A DNA stretch of 64,000 nt from Elmis aenea (GCA_947652605.1 OX393578.1:56985415-57049414), one strand, 5' to 3'. Shown: positions 21,711 through 34,655, counted from the first letter of the stretch. The notes: a model not told the origin generated them from the sequence alone. Numbers and translations: made by a program.

Positions 21711-22994
21711 TGATGAGGAACAGTAACGTAAAATGTTTTTGTAGTGTTAGTATTAAATTTATTTATTTAAAACAAAGTAAAAAAACAGATTTAAAATTAG
21801 ATCAGAACGCTGCATTTTTTATCTAACCAATTCTCTAGTGAATATCGAGACGAAATATCATGGAGCAGATCGTTTTTTTGTCAGGTTTTTAGTGCATAGA
21901 GCAGCCTAATCGTTGCATAAAGAAGATAATTATGTCAGACTGGCGTCCTAAATTCAAAAATCGTGACTAGCATTAATCCAACGTCCCAAAAACGCGAGTT
22001 CAAAGTTTTTTCAACCCGACGAACTCAGTTAATAAATCGAATAAGCGGTTTTAAATGTAATTAATAAGTCGAATGCCTTAATTTCATTCTTCGGGTGTCT
22101 TAAACGTAGTATTTTTAGCCGTTTAGGTAGGTCATTACTTTCTTTTTATTGGTTATAGAATACCTGACCTTTCTAGGTCAGTGTAGTGTAATCGTGAAGG
22201 CTGGGTCTAGCTATCTGCTTATTTTAATTACGTTATTTTATTAAACCACAAGATTAGCAGATGATGGTTAATTTACATCATTAGGAAGATTTTTATTTAA
22301 TTGGAGCCATAAATCAGGGTAGGAGAAAGTTATTTGTAAATATCTGGTTTGCAGTTTAACGCATTTGATTGACATACATGACTTTTCAATAAAAATTACG
22401 AAAAAGTTTTGCAGTTAATGTACCAAAAAAAATTGTCTTACTTTTAAAAACAAAGTTTTCTACGGATTGTAACACCTAGAGGCTTATATTTTTACTTTAC
22501 AGTACATTGTAGCAAATATCACGTTTTACCAGGCGTATGCATGACCAAAGACAGCAATCCTAATCTGATATTAAAACGTATTTATGCATTTGATCCTGTT
22601 ATACGCGCGAACAGCTTTTATTTTTCTCGCACAGCGAATGATCGAAAGTACGGAGGTGTTATCTTGCCTTATTAGACGTGCAACGAACGTCTCGCGAACC
22701 GGAAACGTGAATAATACATAGCCAACGCTAAACAATTACCAAGAACAATAACTATCAACTTATAACACTAACATACATAAATAAACAATCTACATACAGA
22801 CTAAACGAACCAAATCGTGCCTAACGAAGAGGTATGCAAACATATTAATCACGAATTGGTCATAAAACAAATTTTAAAAATTACAATTATTAAAGGAAAC
22901 TTGACCTCATCACCTACTTTGATCGTTCTATACAATTTTCGTCAAGCAATCATGACTTGTGTCGAAACCTGTAAACTCTAGATTAGTTTCTTGC
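21711..22994. other. No gene; one composition-distinct patch
   Basis: Nothing coding is recognised. The patch at about 22540-22860 is less AT-rich, contains TTATACGCGCGAAC and CGTCTCGCGAACCGGAAACG, and has no repeat partner in the window. It could be conserved non-coding DNA, which the sequence alone cannot show. Confidence 0.4.
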
Positions 22995-22995
22995 T

Positions 22996-23160
22996 GAGAT
23001 AATGTACAGGATGGTCCAAATTTAGAGGAAATGCAGAACATAAACAATTGTGAAACGTTTTGGTTCACTTCTTGAATGGATTTAAAGGCAAAGACTGCCA
23101 AAAAAACTTAAGTTGTATTTTGAAAACGGATATATACACTTAGTTTTTATTTATACTAGC
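22996..23160. mobile_element. CAGGATGGTCC element fragment
   Basis: TA-CAGGATGGTCCAAATTTAG resembles the CAGGGTGGTCCAAATTCGA end of the palindromes at 49602 and 50799. Only one end is present. Confidence 0.4.
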
Positions 23161-24729
23161 AAAGAGGTAGAGGTATTGTAGTGTTTGTACACTAAAGGCG
23201 ATTCCCACGCGCATACGCAGGGTTAATCCACTGTGATTGGTTCTTGTTATGGGGTATTGCAAGAAGCTTGGCGCTTGCAAGGTCACACCACACGGCTTGC
23301 AACGCAATTCCACTACTTTACTTATGTGATCGCTAGCATTTGATATTCGTATACTTAACTTTGCTTACGCTACAATACAATACAATACTTTTCTATGTGA
23401 ACGCAGCTTTACACTCTGAATACGATAGCACGCACTTCCTTCTTAGCTCGGTCGACCAAGCTTAGCGCTCTTGGGGGTTTATTTTGGGTCCAATTCCGCC
23501 CGACATCACAATAACTAAATACCAACATTCACTTAGCCTGATGCGTTTGAAAATAATTTAGCAAAAGTACAGAATGTGACAATATTGCTACAGATGAAGA
23601 ACCTAGAGTCTAAAAATCAATTTAGCAGTTCTACAAAAGGTCTTTAGAGAATTTTAATAAAATTGTTAGGAGCTGTTATCAGCTATTTATGATTTCCTGG
23701 AAGTACAGAAAACAATTTATCGTTTTTTTATTGATTAGTAAGCTCTTGGACTGAAATGGAATCCAAAATAACAATAAATATATAAAACAAAAGTTAAGAA
23801 TAGGTTGACTAATTAAATTTTTAAAGTAAACCAATACACACAATTTTTTCGCGCTTTTAACATTTATGGATCACGACATAATAAATTTAAAGGAGTGTTT
23901 TTGCAAAACTATAGTAGCTTATTGTTGCTAAGACTACCTGTTAAAATTATTTTCAAAAATTAATAAATAAGTTATTATATTTGAGAAACCATTTTTTTGT
24001 TTAAACTATCTAAAAAGAGAGCGTTGGGACTATCCATTTCTTTTTAAATTTTTTAACTAAACGAATTTTACGTAACGAAAATTAATTTCAAAAAAAAACT
24101 AATGAAAAATATCTAGGATTTGTTTAGCTTTAAACTTGTTAAGCCTTTTTTAATGTATAATATGCAGACTAGTAGTGAACCAAGATAATTTTGTCAGGTA
24201 GAAATCATAGCCCAGCTTTCATAACGTCTAGCGGATTATGAGGGATTTGCATGTTGTAGTACATTAAAAAGTCTTTTTAAACATGAAAAAAAAAAACACT
24301 TCAGCAAAGTAAGATTTCTTGGTAATATAGACGTCAGTCAAACAACGCTTGAAAGCGAGATTATAAAAGCTATTAATTATAATGAAATTATATCCCTCTT
24401 CTTATTGTTATCATCTTTTGATGTGCATTATTATAGTCAGTAATCTTTGTAATGGCTTAAAATACATTAACCCCAGCTGAATAGAGTTTTTAAGGCTTGC
24501 CAACTTCGTGTGATAGCAAAAACTGTTTTAACTTGAATTTATCAGTATATTTTCTTCCTAATAACATAAATATTCAAAGAGAACTACTCCAATTTAAGTG
24601 CTTGTAGTATAACATGTTAGCCGCACTATAACAATTTAAAATTATGATCCAGAAACTCTAATATGAACTTCTGTGACATAGGCTGCACTGTTGTGGAAGT
24701 TTACTTATTACTCTTATATTTATTGTTGT
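23161..24729. other. No gene; GC-richer patch at start
   Basis: 23190-23500 is less AT-rich and may be a degraded repeat (CACTAAAGGCGATTCCCACGC near its left, GTGAACGCAGC toward its right), but no clear inverted ends can be paired. The rest is plain AT-rich sequence. Confidence 0.4.
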
Positions 24730-24960
24730 TAATTATGGCTCGTGATCGTCTTTGTAATGTGGTTGGACCCTCAAACGTTGTTTTACGTAGTGCACAGGTC
24801 TAGAGCAATCATTACACAGTAAGAAACAAATAAAAGACAACAATTCTAACAACAAACTCCTTTATTTTTCGACCGGCTGTACATTTCTCGGTGGTTGATT
24901 CTTAACTACCCCAGCGCAACCGTCCCAAGATTTTAGGTTCCCTTTTGCTAGCCCTTTTTT
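24730..24960 (-). mobile_element. Possible LTR-like fragment
   Basis: Read on the minus strand, a CG-containing block (GAATCAACCACCGAG, GCCGGTCG) is followed by AAAAATAAAG and a G/T-rich stretch (GAGTTTGTTGTTAGAATTGTTG), an order seen around LTR polyadenylation sites. No TG...CA boundaries, second LTR or primer-binding site can be defined, so this is tentative. Confidence 0.25.
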
Positions 24961-26692
24961 ATTGTAGTTGCATTTTTGTCATTCTTTCCTATAAACACAT
25001 ATTTGTACGAGTAGTTTGTTCTACTTATGATGTACAACTTTATCAAAAAATCGTTTGTTGATTGACGAAACCCAAATGCTGGCGTTGTAGGACCAAAGTT
25101 ATGACCGTAATATTTTAACGTTAATGTGTTTTTACTAAAGTTCTCATAACTTGGCCCTTTTGAAGTGTTACATGTTTTAGTAACTGATGCATCAGCATTT
25201 GTTGCAATGTTATTCCTTTAAAATTAAATGATATAACATTGAAGTAAAATAAAATAATTGATCTTAGACAGGGTGTCATATTTCATTAAATATTACTCAT
25301 CTTTTTATTGAAAAACATCCTGTAGAAATGCTACAACAGCTTCAAGACTCTCGTCTCTTTGTCAGAACCAATCTTATACGATAAGTTTGCTACCGAAGAG
25401 AAGACGGGAGACTGGTCTAGCATTTTTACAAGACGTTATCTGTAGAAATTTTTAAATTATGTACCTTATTTATTTTTATCTGATACAGGCATAAAACAAT
25501 GTATTTAGGCATGAAAGCGACGCATAATTCAATAAACAGAAATCACTTTCAGTTAAAACTACTGTTACACATTTTAACCACAGAAATTTAAACGAAATCT
25601 CGAAACATTTAGCCACAAATAACGTGTGCTGATTTCTGAAATATTCCCAAGCGATAATGTTCAACTTATTTGTTACTGTTATACAAATTACATTCTCAAC
25701 CTCTTTATTTAATGTCTAAAGTAATATTCAAATATTAATACAATCTTTGCCCGTTTCCGTACTGAAAAGACAAACAAAACCTCTAAAAGTAACGTAACGT
25801 GTTAATGTATGCTGATCTCAGACAATAAATAAGTAACATACATTTGCTTTAATGACTGTAAATGACAGTTATTATTTAAATTACAATAGATTACTTAATA
25901 TGCGCTTCTAAATAAATCTTGCAAGTAAGAATAAATCTACAACTGTACAATTAAATGCGCAACTAAATCGCAGGGCAACAAATTAATTGTGTACAAAATT
26001 TAGGAGGTTTGTGCTAAATTTATTCCAATTAACTTTTGATGCACGTATTAACTGTCTTCATAGCGTATCATATGACACAAAGAAGAGTAAATTAGTTGTC
26101 AGGGTTTTCTTAAGGTACAGCGTAACATTTTGGTTGATTTCGTAAATTTTGTGTGCGCTACCGTTAAAAATCTAAAGTTACAAGGTCAGGCGAACAGGGA
26201 GAAATGAATCGTAACCGGAAATTTTGTTGATATCTTTGCAAATACACTTTTGCTTCACATTATAAACGTTTTGGGTGAACATTTTTATTGTTTGAAGTAG
26301 AATCCATATAAAGAACGCAATTAGAATCGTATCCAACACAATCTCTTATTGTTGAGTTGCGTGTCGATCAAACAAATACACACACAACGTAAATTTGCAT
26401 ATAATAAAATAGCTTCCATTTTATTCTTCCTAGTTGTTCCGAGCACTCTAGATTGTCAAAGGCTCATTTATTAATGTACTGCTATAACTGCAAATTAAAG
26501 CAAATGCAACTGGAATAATCCGAATATTGCATTATAGGAGGTTTTGTATTTCTTTTTCCGTTATGGTTAACTAGGCATCGATAACAGTTAACTGTGAGAC
26601 AATATATTATTAAAAATATAATACAGTCTGCTTTGCAGTAGCATGTGCTAAGCAGTTTATTCAAAGAACTATATTGTGAAATAATCTTCTAT
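24961..26692. other. No gene; tiny TIR remnant
   Basis: The only structure noticed is an eroded ~60-bp fragment at about 25268-25325 with CAGGGTGTCAT at one end and ACATCCTG at the other, probably a collapsed CAGGG-type element. The short minus-strand frames here have no domain. Confidence 0.4.
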
Positions 26693-26694
26693 AC

Positions 26695-26975
26695 AGGGTG
26701 TGCCAGATTACATTTACAGTATGGGGATCTTGCTTATTACAAAAGATGCAAGTTTGTTTAAATTGGATGAATTATTTTCAAGTGTGAGAGGAGCTACAAT
26801 AAATTTTTAAAGGTACAAAATTTCTCGTACTTCAGATGTTATAGCAAAAAAATATAAAAGTGTTGAATTGTTTTTTCTCTCATAACTTTTTTATTTTATT
26901 CATTAGATCAATTTTATTAGAACTTTCTGAAAGAACTTTTAATGAATAATGTAACTGTTATTTATAATATTTTTT
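26695..26975. mobile_element. Half copy of palindromic family P2
   Basis: Starts TA-CAGGGTGTGCCAGATTACAT and follows the left arm of the element at 20020 (TATGGGGATCTTGCTTATTA, TTCTCGTACTTCAGATGTTAT, TAATGTAACTGTTATTT) for about 280 bp, then stops. The opposite arm is missing. Confidence 0.8.
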
Positions 26976-26979
26976 TATG

Positions 26980-27225
26980 TTTAGGCTGATTAATAAAAGC
27001 ATAGCTATATTATGTATTATGTATATGTCTGAGGATAGATTTGTATGATAAAATTAATTAATTGATTTTTTCTTAATGCACTTATTTATAGTATAATGTT
27101 ACATATGTTATTACGTATGTTATATTATATATATTATTGTATATCGCCCTATGATTGGGGTTTACCCCTGTTGGGTGTGATTTAATAAATAAATAAATAA
27201 ATAAATAAATAAAATAAATAAGCAG
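26980..27225 (+). repeat. LINE-type 3' end with (AAAT)n tail
   Basis: ATCGCCCTATGATTGGGGTT and TACCCCTGTTGGGTGTGATT are followed by a TAAATAAATAAA array (27183-27220). This is the arrangement of a non-LTR element 3' UTR ending in a tetranucleotide repeat. No coding part remains and the left limit is approximate. Confidence 0.6.
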
Positions 27226-28699
27226 GCGTTTAATTTGCAAAGCATCACTATAATCCAAACTACACAGGCACGTGCAGAATTCTTATTTTCATATCAAATA
27301 ATAAATCTACCGATCACCTATCTTACATTAACTTTACTGAATTGGTCTGTCAAGGACATATTGTTTTGAATTGAACTCTAAAAGCCGCTTTGCTATTTGA
27401 AGTTCAATATTCTCTGAAAGGATTATTCACATTTGTTTTGTATAATGCATTGTATTCAAACTTTTTTTTTTAATTATCGAAGGTGTTTGACCACACCTGA
27501 TACACGTTACTTGCAAACAATAACTTTATCAGAATTATAACAAGAGTTGATTACATTTTTTACTGCTTGTAATTTTAAACAGTTTTGTATAGATATTGAT
27601 CTAAAAGAATTGTCATCTGTAGACTACACATAGGTACAATAATTAATAACCAATGAAATGGTTAGTGTTGTAGTGACTGTAGCTAAATAAATTATTCTGT
27701 TTTGAAAGAAAGTTAAAATCATGTAAAAAATCTTATTGGTTTGGTATTATGATAAACTGCAACAATACAAACTTATTCATTTACTATAATACAATTATAC
27801 ACATTTAAAATAAAACCAGTTGTATATATATTAGATGATTAAGTTAACCAGCAATAACTTGGGTCTATATTGGATTTAAACGTTTATTTTGTTCATTCAT
27901 CGATTCTTGAAAATAAATCACAAAAAAAACAGCTGTTATCTTTAAGCATCATATACTTAAGCGGTGTAAAAATGTATTTTAAAATGTTAGTTTACAGTTT
28001 TTAGATCTTAATCCAATAATCTTGGCTAACAAGTTAAAAATTAATTAACCCTGCAACCAATAAAATAACAATAAACATTAACAACTTGTTGGTGTAATAA
28101 AATAACGGTCGAAACTAGTTGACCTTTTATTGTTAGCTACGATTTTGAATAAAGCTGTCTTCTTAGTATTCAATTGACCAATCCTAATTAAAAATTAGAC
28201 TTGTTGAACGGGTTTAGTTAAAATAATATGTTTTTAAAAGTGTTAGTTTACAAATTTTGACTTTACCATGTAGTGTAATACAAAACGATTTTATCAGATA
28301 ACCTATAGATCTCATTATAAATTATCGGATAAACTGCAGCATTTTAAAACGAAGCTGTAACGGTATTTTATAAATTAATTATTGCAGCACGATCATTTAT
28401 TTTACGAAATAACTTAGAGAATACACTGCTCATAAGTTTCCAGTTTACTGCTATGTATATTCCTGATAGACAGATATTTGTAAAAGAAATTACGGAATGT
28501 GACACACGAATTTGAAATAGCCCAATTCTCACTTAATATAGTGACGTGAATTTTATTAATAATGGTTTAGTTTTCTTGTCATTATTTAAGCTGTCAGTTA
28601 ATTAAAACGTAACTGGTACGCAATATTAAATTAGTATAATTTAAATAATGTTACTATACTGTCTTAGACTAATAAGTAACTGAGTTGTATTCCTATTAT
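27226..28699. other. No recognisable feature
   Basis: AT-rich with no domain-bearing ORF and no repeat partner noticed. Confidence 0.5.
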
Positions 28700-29870
28700 A
28701 ATATTAAATAATTTAAGATCTTAAGAGCCACCCATTGATGTCTACTAGCTGTTATAATCTTAAGGACACTCTATTCTCGTGCACTAACACAACACTGACT
28801 GCTTTTTTCCCACTGTCATATTACACCAACTCAAAGGGTTTTTCCTCTTGAGTCTTCTTGCTATGTTCGTGTTATCAAGAAATTGGATAGCTTTGGTATT
28901 CACATGCTGCAGTAGTCTTCCTTCGTGGCTTCTCGCAAATTTCTAGATTTCGCTGTCCACAAACTCCACTCCAACGTCCCTAGGGATATAGTAATTTGCA
29001 ATGTACCAGGATGCATCTACATAGTTTGTTTCGAAAAGTTTGGATTATTATAATGTTGCTTCTTTGGGCACAACCCCAGAGCTGTAAACCAAACGACTAG
29101 ACTGCTTTTAATATCTGCTTGTACAGTAGAAGCTTATTATGCACTGTCAGAGGGAAGTGTTTTCCTAATAGGTCATACATTTTTCGATATCTAATACCTA
29201 ACTCTTATATTTTCTCACTGACATGAGTTTTCCAACGAAGTTTATTGTCAAGTGTTAGGCTAAGGTGTTTTTTATCTTCCACTGTACAATATGTTAGATA
29301 AAATATAAAACGAAGTGTTCTGTAATTATATTACACTTGGGCTATTGTAATATAGAGGGCAGCAAAAATTCTTAATTTCTAAATTCCAGATTTGAGCTTT
29401 CCAGCGATGAACGATTCCCGTGTTGCGTTGTTCCATCGTTGCATGATTCCTGCGTTGAGTGATTCCAGCGTTGAAAGATTCGAGATTTGAATGATTCTAC
29501 CGGTGCATTTTCCAGATTTGAACAATTTCATATTTGAATGTTCCAGATATTATTGGTTTACCTTCATCTATGTGTTTGTTGATGAAGTAAATACCAATTG
29601 ACTTGGTTTCGTAAAGTTTTATTCCCCTCATTTTTGTCCAGCTTCAAAATTTACTGATGGCTGCTTGCAGCTCGTCTGCTGTTTCTTCGTTGCGTTTGCT
29701 AATAGCCAGGATGGCAGTTTCATTGTAAAAGTAGCTACTGTGAAGTTTTCTAGTTTTGGAAGAGTAGGTAGAGAACTGGACCCAAAACACTACCCTGTGG
29801 CACCCCAGCATTGTTTAATAAAACAAATTAAACCGTTAGACAAAAACGACCAGAAAACAGCAGTATACAA
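28700..29870 (-). pseudogene. Jockey-like LINE RT fragment
   Basis: The minus strand encodes NAGVPQGSVLGPVLYLL at about 29812-29765, the RT motif B region of Jockey/CR1-type elements. After several frame changes come SKRNEETADELQAAISKF, a KNEGNKT segment, and ARRLKRKNPLSW near the ORF end (about 28820). The part between about 29379 and 29548 is replaced by a minisatellite, with flanking LINE sequence on both sides. Many stops and frameshifts make it inactive. The plus-strand 102-codon frame at 29665-29973 is its antisense. Confidence 0.82.
29379..29548. repeat. Degenerate 15-16 bp minisatellite array B
   Basis: About ten units of 15-16 bp with consensus close to CGTTGAATGATTCCAG (minus-strand form TGGAATCATTCAA). 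All units are diverged. It interrupts the RT reading of the surrounding LINE. The first unit (CTAAATTCCAGA) resembles the edge of an array A unit (CTAAATTCCCGACAGA). Confidence 0.85.
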
Positions 29871-30660
29871 GCTTAGCTTTTACCTTAACTTAACGTTAAA
29901 GCAGATTTCAAATTGTTGTATGTGTAATCCAATCCAAACTCGAAGTAAAATAATAATTTTCTTTTGTTTCTGAATGAAATAAAATACAAACCAAATACGC
30001 GAAGAAATCTCCAAAAGACGTGAAACAGAAAACGCTATTTGATCAAGTATTTCAACCGTCAACGGACAGTTATTAAATATCTTATTTATTTACTCTCTTT
30101 CTGGTGTTTGAGTTGCTTTTCATGGCTCTCCTTTCAACGAGCTGCACGCTTAGGTAATAACTTGTCATTCGTTGTACGTGAAAATATTTGCTCTCGGGCT
30201 AGTAAACGTAAACATAAATATATTATTCACTATAGCTGACTATGCTTGTTTACCGGCAGAACGTAAACAAATTTTCAGGTTTTGAAACGTGCCTTAATTT
30301 AAAAATAACTTAAATTTTTTGATAAATTACTTTGTTGCACGATTTTTTTAATCTAAAAACATCCTTTTATGTTTTAAGTGACATTAATAAATGATTCCTA
30401 ACAGATCTCCTTGACAGTTTTACCGTTAAACCATTATGCAGCACTTAAAATCTTGAGTAGTACGGTGCACTAAGTAAATCTTTAAGAAATAGGTAAATAT
30501 GGTAATGTCGTGACACAGAAAATGTGTTTGTATTGAGAAATGTGTCGAAGTATGCGATGGAACAACTAAACTCAAGTGCTGACAAAATACGTTATTGCTT
30601 TGTTTTAAACAGCAACATAAAATGAGTTTAAAATTCTTATAAAATAAATTAAATTATTTT
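29871..30660. other. No recognisable feature
   Basis: Short frames only (30039-30239 and others), without domains. No element ends noticed. Confidence 0.45.
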
Positions 30661-31345
30661 GCTATTCAATTTTCACCCAAAGTAGTGAAAACATATCGAA
30701 TATGTTTTAAAAAAAACTCCTAAAATGCTTGGTTTTATCATATGCTCCTCAAAACATTTCAGTAAGGTTAATGAAATTAGAACACTGTATTATTCATATG
30801 TTAACAGCACTTCAAATTTTGCCTCTATCATATGGAATCCACAAGATCACACCCTAGCGTAGGGAATTCAAAAGAAATTTATATCATTTTTGCACCAAAA
30901 AAAAACGCAAACTTCCCGAGAAACCATATGAGAGACATTGTAAGGATCAAAACATGCTCTTCTTAAAATCTCATAGAACACTTAGTGAGATAATATTTCT
31001 TTACATAATTATTAACAGCAAAATAGATTGTCCTAATACTTTTTCATTAATAAACTTAAAACGTACCGAGATTAGGTCTACGACACCATTTTCTCTTTTA
31101 TCTAACACCTTGTAGCACAAACGCCTTTTTTAACTCGCCAATCAACAGAATTCTTTACGCCTATAATCAAACATTCATAAATATTTATCTATATAATAAG
31201 TCTATCATTTCATTCATTTAAACATTGCTCTAAAGTAATCATATTCTCTCGATCATCTACTCTACTATCTGTGTATATTAATAATAAAAACGAGAACATA
31301 CTTTGGGCTTGGCGCGTTTTGTTATGTTCTGTGTAAATATATAAA
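30661..31345 (+). pseudogene. LINE RT C-terminus and 3' UTR (Jockey/CR1-like)
   Basis: The plus strand reads KMLGFIICSSKHFSKVNEI, RTLYYSYVNSTSNFASIIWN and further pieces ending near RSTTPFSLLSN, the C-terminal region of a Jockey/CR1-type ORF2 (LY.SYVRS.LEY.S.IW.P). Several stops break it. The 3' UTR follows, with AATAATAAAAACGAGAACAT and a TAAATAAATA end at 31345, matching 18844-18965. Same family as 18030-18125. Confidence 0.8.
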
Positions 31346-31639
31346 TAAATACACTCAATTAAAGTGCCTAAAAATCCTAACATTATTACTTTATAATAGT
31401 AATACAGTTCGTTCTGTGATAAATGTGCATTGTTTTGAGGTACTTAGCAACTTTTAACGCTTAAATAGTTCAAGTTGATCTTGTTCCTGAGCCATATCTT
31501 TGAATTATCTTCTCTTTGTTCTGCATCACTGCTTCAATAGATACAGTTAATGACGGTAATTCATGAGTAGAAACGTTCTAAATCAATAAATTATTTACCT
31601 TAATTAATAATATTAGACAGCAATATATAAATTGGACGA

Positions 31640-33180
31640 TAATTTAAAAAGGGAACTAGATAAATGAAACATAAAGCAAGACTATAAACTGATAGCCATT
31701 CCAACCAGGCGCAGAAAGGAAATAAACAATAGAATAACCTAACTGGGAACACAGAGAAGAAAAACATTTAAGACAATCAAGTAATTGGCGTAAAACAGAT
31801 CTAATAATAAAAGGAATAAGAAAATTGACAAAATACGGAAGAAAAATAAATGGAAAAGTAAAATAACTAGTTTGGAAGAGACAATGTTAAATTACCCCAA
31901 CTAATCCTAAACAAAGCGCTGAACGAGTACAGAAAAGATAAGAAAAACAATGGAAAAGTAGAAGAAATAAAATAATTGACATAATACAGAAGAACAACGA
32001 TTGGAAAAGTAAAATAGCTAGTTTAGAAAAGGTAATCTCAAATTTCGCCAACTGATCTTAAACAAAGCGCTGAACTGGTACAAAATGGGTAAGAAAAGCA
32101 ATGGGAAAATTAATGTAAAACCTGACGGACAACAGATAGGTAAGACAATCAATGGTAAAAACAACTTAAACAGCGAGGCAAAAACCATTGAAAGAAATTT
32201 AAAAAAAAACTGCTGCAAGACAGACACAAACAATCATGAGAAATGTGGAAATCTTGGCCAAGAATGTGAAGAAAAATTGAAGGATAGCGTTAAACAGAAA
32301 GAAAAAACAATTGGAGAAGCGAAATAATAAAACAGAAATTAAGCAACTTTTTATTTTATTTCTTTAGTCATGGGTCTTTCTATTATTAGGTGCAGGACTG
32401 TTGAATTGTGTTGTGCTCACTTTTTTCCATGATCGCTTCTTCTTCTTTCTCTTTTATGCATCTGGTATTCCAAGTACGTATTCCTATTTTGTCTTGCTTA
32501 TCTCTATTTTTATCATTTTTAATATATCGTGCTTTGATTGCTATCTGTTTTTCCTTATTCATGTCCGTTTTCGTGCAATTTTTTCCGTAACTTGTTTTCC
32601 GTTCTTAGTTTTTTGGGTCTGTTTTTTGCTTTAGCTCCTCTTTCTCTTTATTCCATAGCCAGATGTTATTATTTACGATTCGTTTTAGACAAGCAACTCT
32701 GACTTTTTTGCCCGGTTTTTCTATTTCTTTTTCTGCCTCTTTTCAGAGTTTTTTTGGTATTTCTCTTTCTTTTACTGTTAGGTCATTGTCTATGAGAATT
32801 TTTAAAGACCTAATAAGATATAGAGGAAAAAATGTAAGAAATGAAAAAGCTTGCCCAAAACACAAAAGAAAAATAAAAATTGAATAATTGACGAGGGAAA
32901 CAGACACAAAAGAAGTTAAAGAATTGACACATGTTACAAAGCATAACCACAGAAGGGTATAAAAAAACTGGTAAAAACTACAGAGGTTAAACAACGAAAC
33001 AATAAAACAAATGACGTAAGCTGGACAAAAAACATTCGAAAAAAAAATGGAACGAAATAGAGAACAAAAAAAAACAATGGAAAAGTTGGGTGGGTTCCAT
33101 GTAACGATGTTAAACATAATGAAACAGCAAAATAGAAGAACCAGCAAAACGTTACGACTAAAATATGTTCTGCGAACATC
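31640..33180 (+). repeat. Purine-skewed repeat-bearing region
   Basis: Except for the LINE insert at 32335-32815, the plus strand is strikingly A/G-rich and repeatedly carries ACAATGGAAAAGT-like words. A ~151-bp tandem duplication (units starting near 31824 and 31975) shares AAGTAAAATARCTAGTTT and AACAAAGCGCTGAAC. A Lys/Asn-rich frame at 32085-32327 is the longest open one and has no recognisable domain. It may be a decayed retroelement interior or simply a low-complexity expansion. Confidence 0.5.
32335..32815 (-). pseudogene. Internally deleted LINE (ORF1 end joined to 3' end)
   Basis: On the minus strand, LKILIDNDLTVKEREIPKKL followed by GKKVRVA and WLWNKEKEEL in another frame matches the C-terminus of LINE ORF1 proteins (DDLT..ER.IQ, GK.V.VGY). 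Next comes KIGIRTWNTRC, like the start of an endonuclease domain (LRI.TWNVR). It then passes to HNTIQQSCT and a 3' end shared with 45090-45160. Most of ORF2 is missing, so this is a deletion derivative. Same family as 43600-45160 by its 3' end. Confidence 0.68.
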
Positions 33181-33766
33181 TAGTTAGCTATTTTCTAGGA
33201 AAAACTACGACGGAATCAAATCTGCGCATTCAAATAAACAATTTCATTTCAATCCTAATCTAGATAAACTTCTAAATTCTAAAATGTGCGTAAAAGCAGC
33301 GAGGAGCGAACGTCAACCGAAAGTAAATTTAAATATGTAGGCAGGCCAATAAGAGCAGCTCCCACCACTACACAAACCAAGCGCATTTAACCTACTGTAA
33401 CGTATTATATTAGTTATATAACTGTAATTGAGTTCATGAACTTGAACTGATCAACTTTTTCCGCAAACAGAAATTGATTGTGAAAGTTGTTCAAAGCGTG
33501 CCGTGATTGTTACAACGGTCAATAATTGTAATTGCAAGGTTGGTGCGTACTTGGTTGTGTTTGTTTAACACATATTCAACAACGTCAAACAATGCAAAAC
33601 GATTCTTTGACGCAAGTTCTTCCGAGTCTCCAGATTCTTTTGTAACTCTTACATACTTTTATCGATGTAAGTAAAGTAGAATGAACACATACCTCAAGTA
33701 GCTGCATCTACGATTGTGCAAGGATTACATGCCCAATTAGTGACAAATTTTGCACAAATAATAATA
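33181..33766. other. No recognisable feature
   Basis: Moderately AT-rich, without ORFs or repeat ends. Confidence 0.45.
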
Positions 33767-33768
33767 TA

Positions 33769-34655
33769 CAGCGTGTTCCCGTTATTGGTGCAAATATTTA
33801 GAGTGGTGATAGAGGATCTTTGTCTAAGTAAAAAATACAAGTAAAACTTTTCCCTAAAATCGAATGCCAAGCAGATATCAACCCTTACTTGATTTTGTTA
33901 CACTTCTGTATTTAAAAGGCTCTGTCGCCGAAAACATCTATTTTATCGTAAAAAGCCTACACGCTTTTTAATAGAACATAACATTTTCTACAATACTGGT
34001 TATAATTACTTTTTGTCTACAGGCAATGGTTTAAAAGCTAAAAAGCAGTTTGTACAAAAAAAAAAATTAAAAATGTAAAAACTTTGCAACCGCTGTATCT
34101 TTAAAACGAAAGGTTGCACAAAAAACAAATGGCTTATTCCGAATAGCAAATTCTATGGGCTACAACTTTGGTTTTGTAAAAATTTTCGAAAAATCAAACC
34201 GAGTTTCCGGAAAAGCTGCAAATAAGGAACAGAGTGAAAAAACAATCCGAGAAATAATGTTTTGTATTTAAAAATGGCATAGCATCGACACTATTGTATT
34301 GTGTATAATCGTCATAATTTTCAAGAGTTTCTATGAAGTAAAACCTGCAACTAGGGAGGTTAAGGAAGAGAATAAGAATTGCTGTTCAAAAAGTTAACGA
34401 AAGTGAAAAAAAATGATAAAAATTAATTTTGTAGGAAAATGCATTGCTCCATTAAAAAGCTTCAAGGTTTTTTACAATAAAATTAATATTTTCGGCGACA
34501 CGGCCTTTTACATGCAGAGTTGTAAAAAAAATCAAGTAAGCGTTGATATCTGCTTGACATTTGATTTTAGGAAAAAGATTTACTTGTATTTTCTTCTTAG
34601 AAAAAGGTCCTATATCACCACTTAAAATATTTGCGGTGATAACGGGGACACCTTG
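33769..34655. mobile_element. Palindromic element, family P3, short copy
   Basis: TA-CAGCGTGTTCCCGTTATTGG at the left and complement GATAACGGGGACACCTTG-TA at the right. The arms of ~250-300 bp share GTGGTGATAGAGGA, AGATATCAACNCTTACTTGAT and TCGCCGAAAA words with the larger copies at 41126 and 58500. The central segment is shortened and partly unpaired. No ORF function. Confidence 0.85.

Noticed and set aside
29665..29973. 102-codon plus ORF
   Set aside because: Antisense to the VPQGSVLGPVLY-bearing LINE RT on the minus strand.
32743..33147. 134-codon minus ORF as a membrane protein
   Set aside because: Its hydrophobic part is the complement of purine-rich sequence. Only its last ~25 codons carry LINE ORF1 wording, which is annotated separately.
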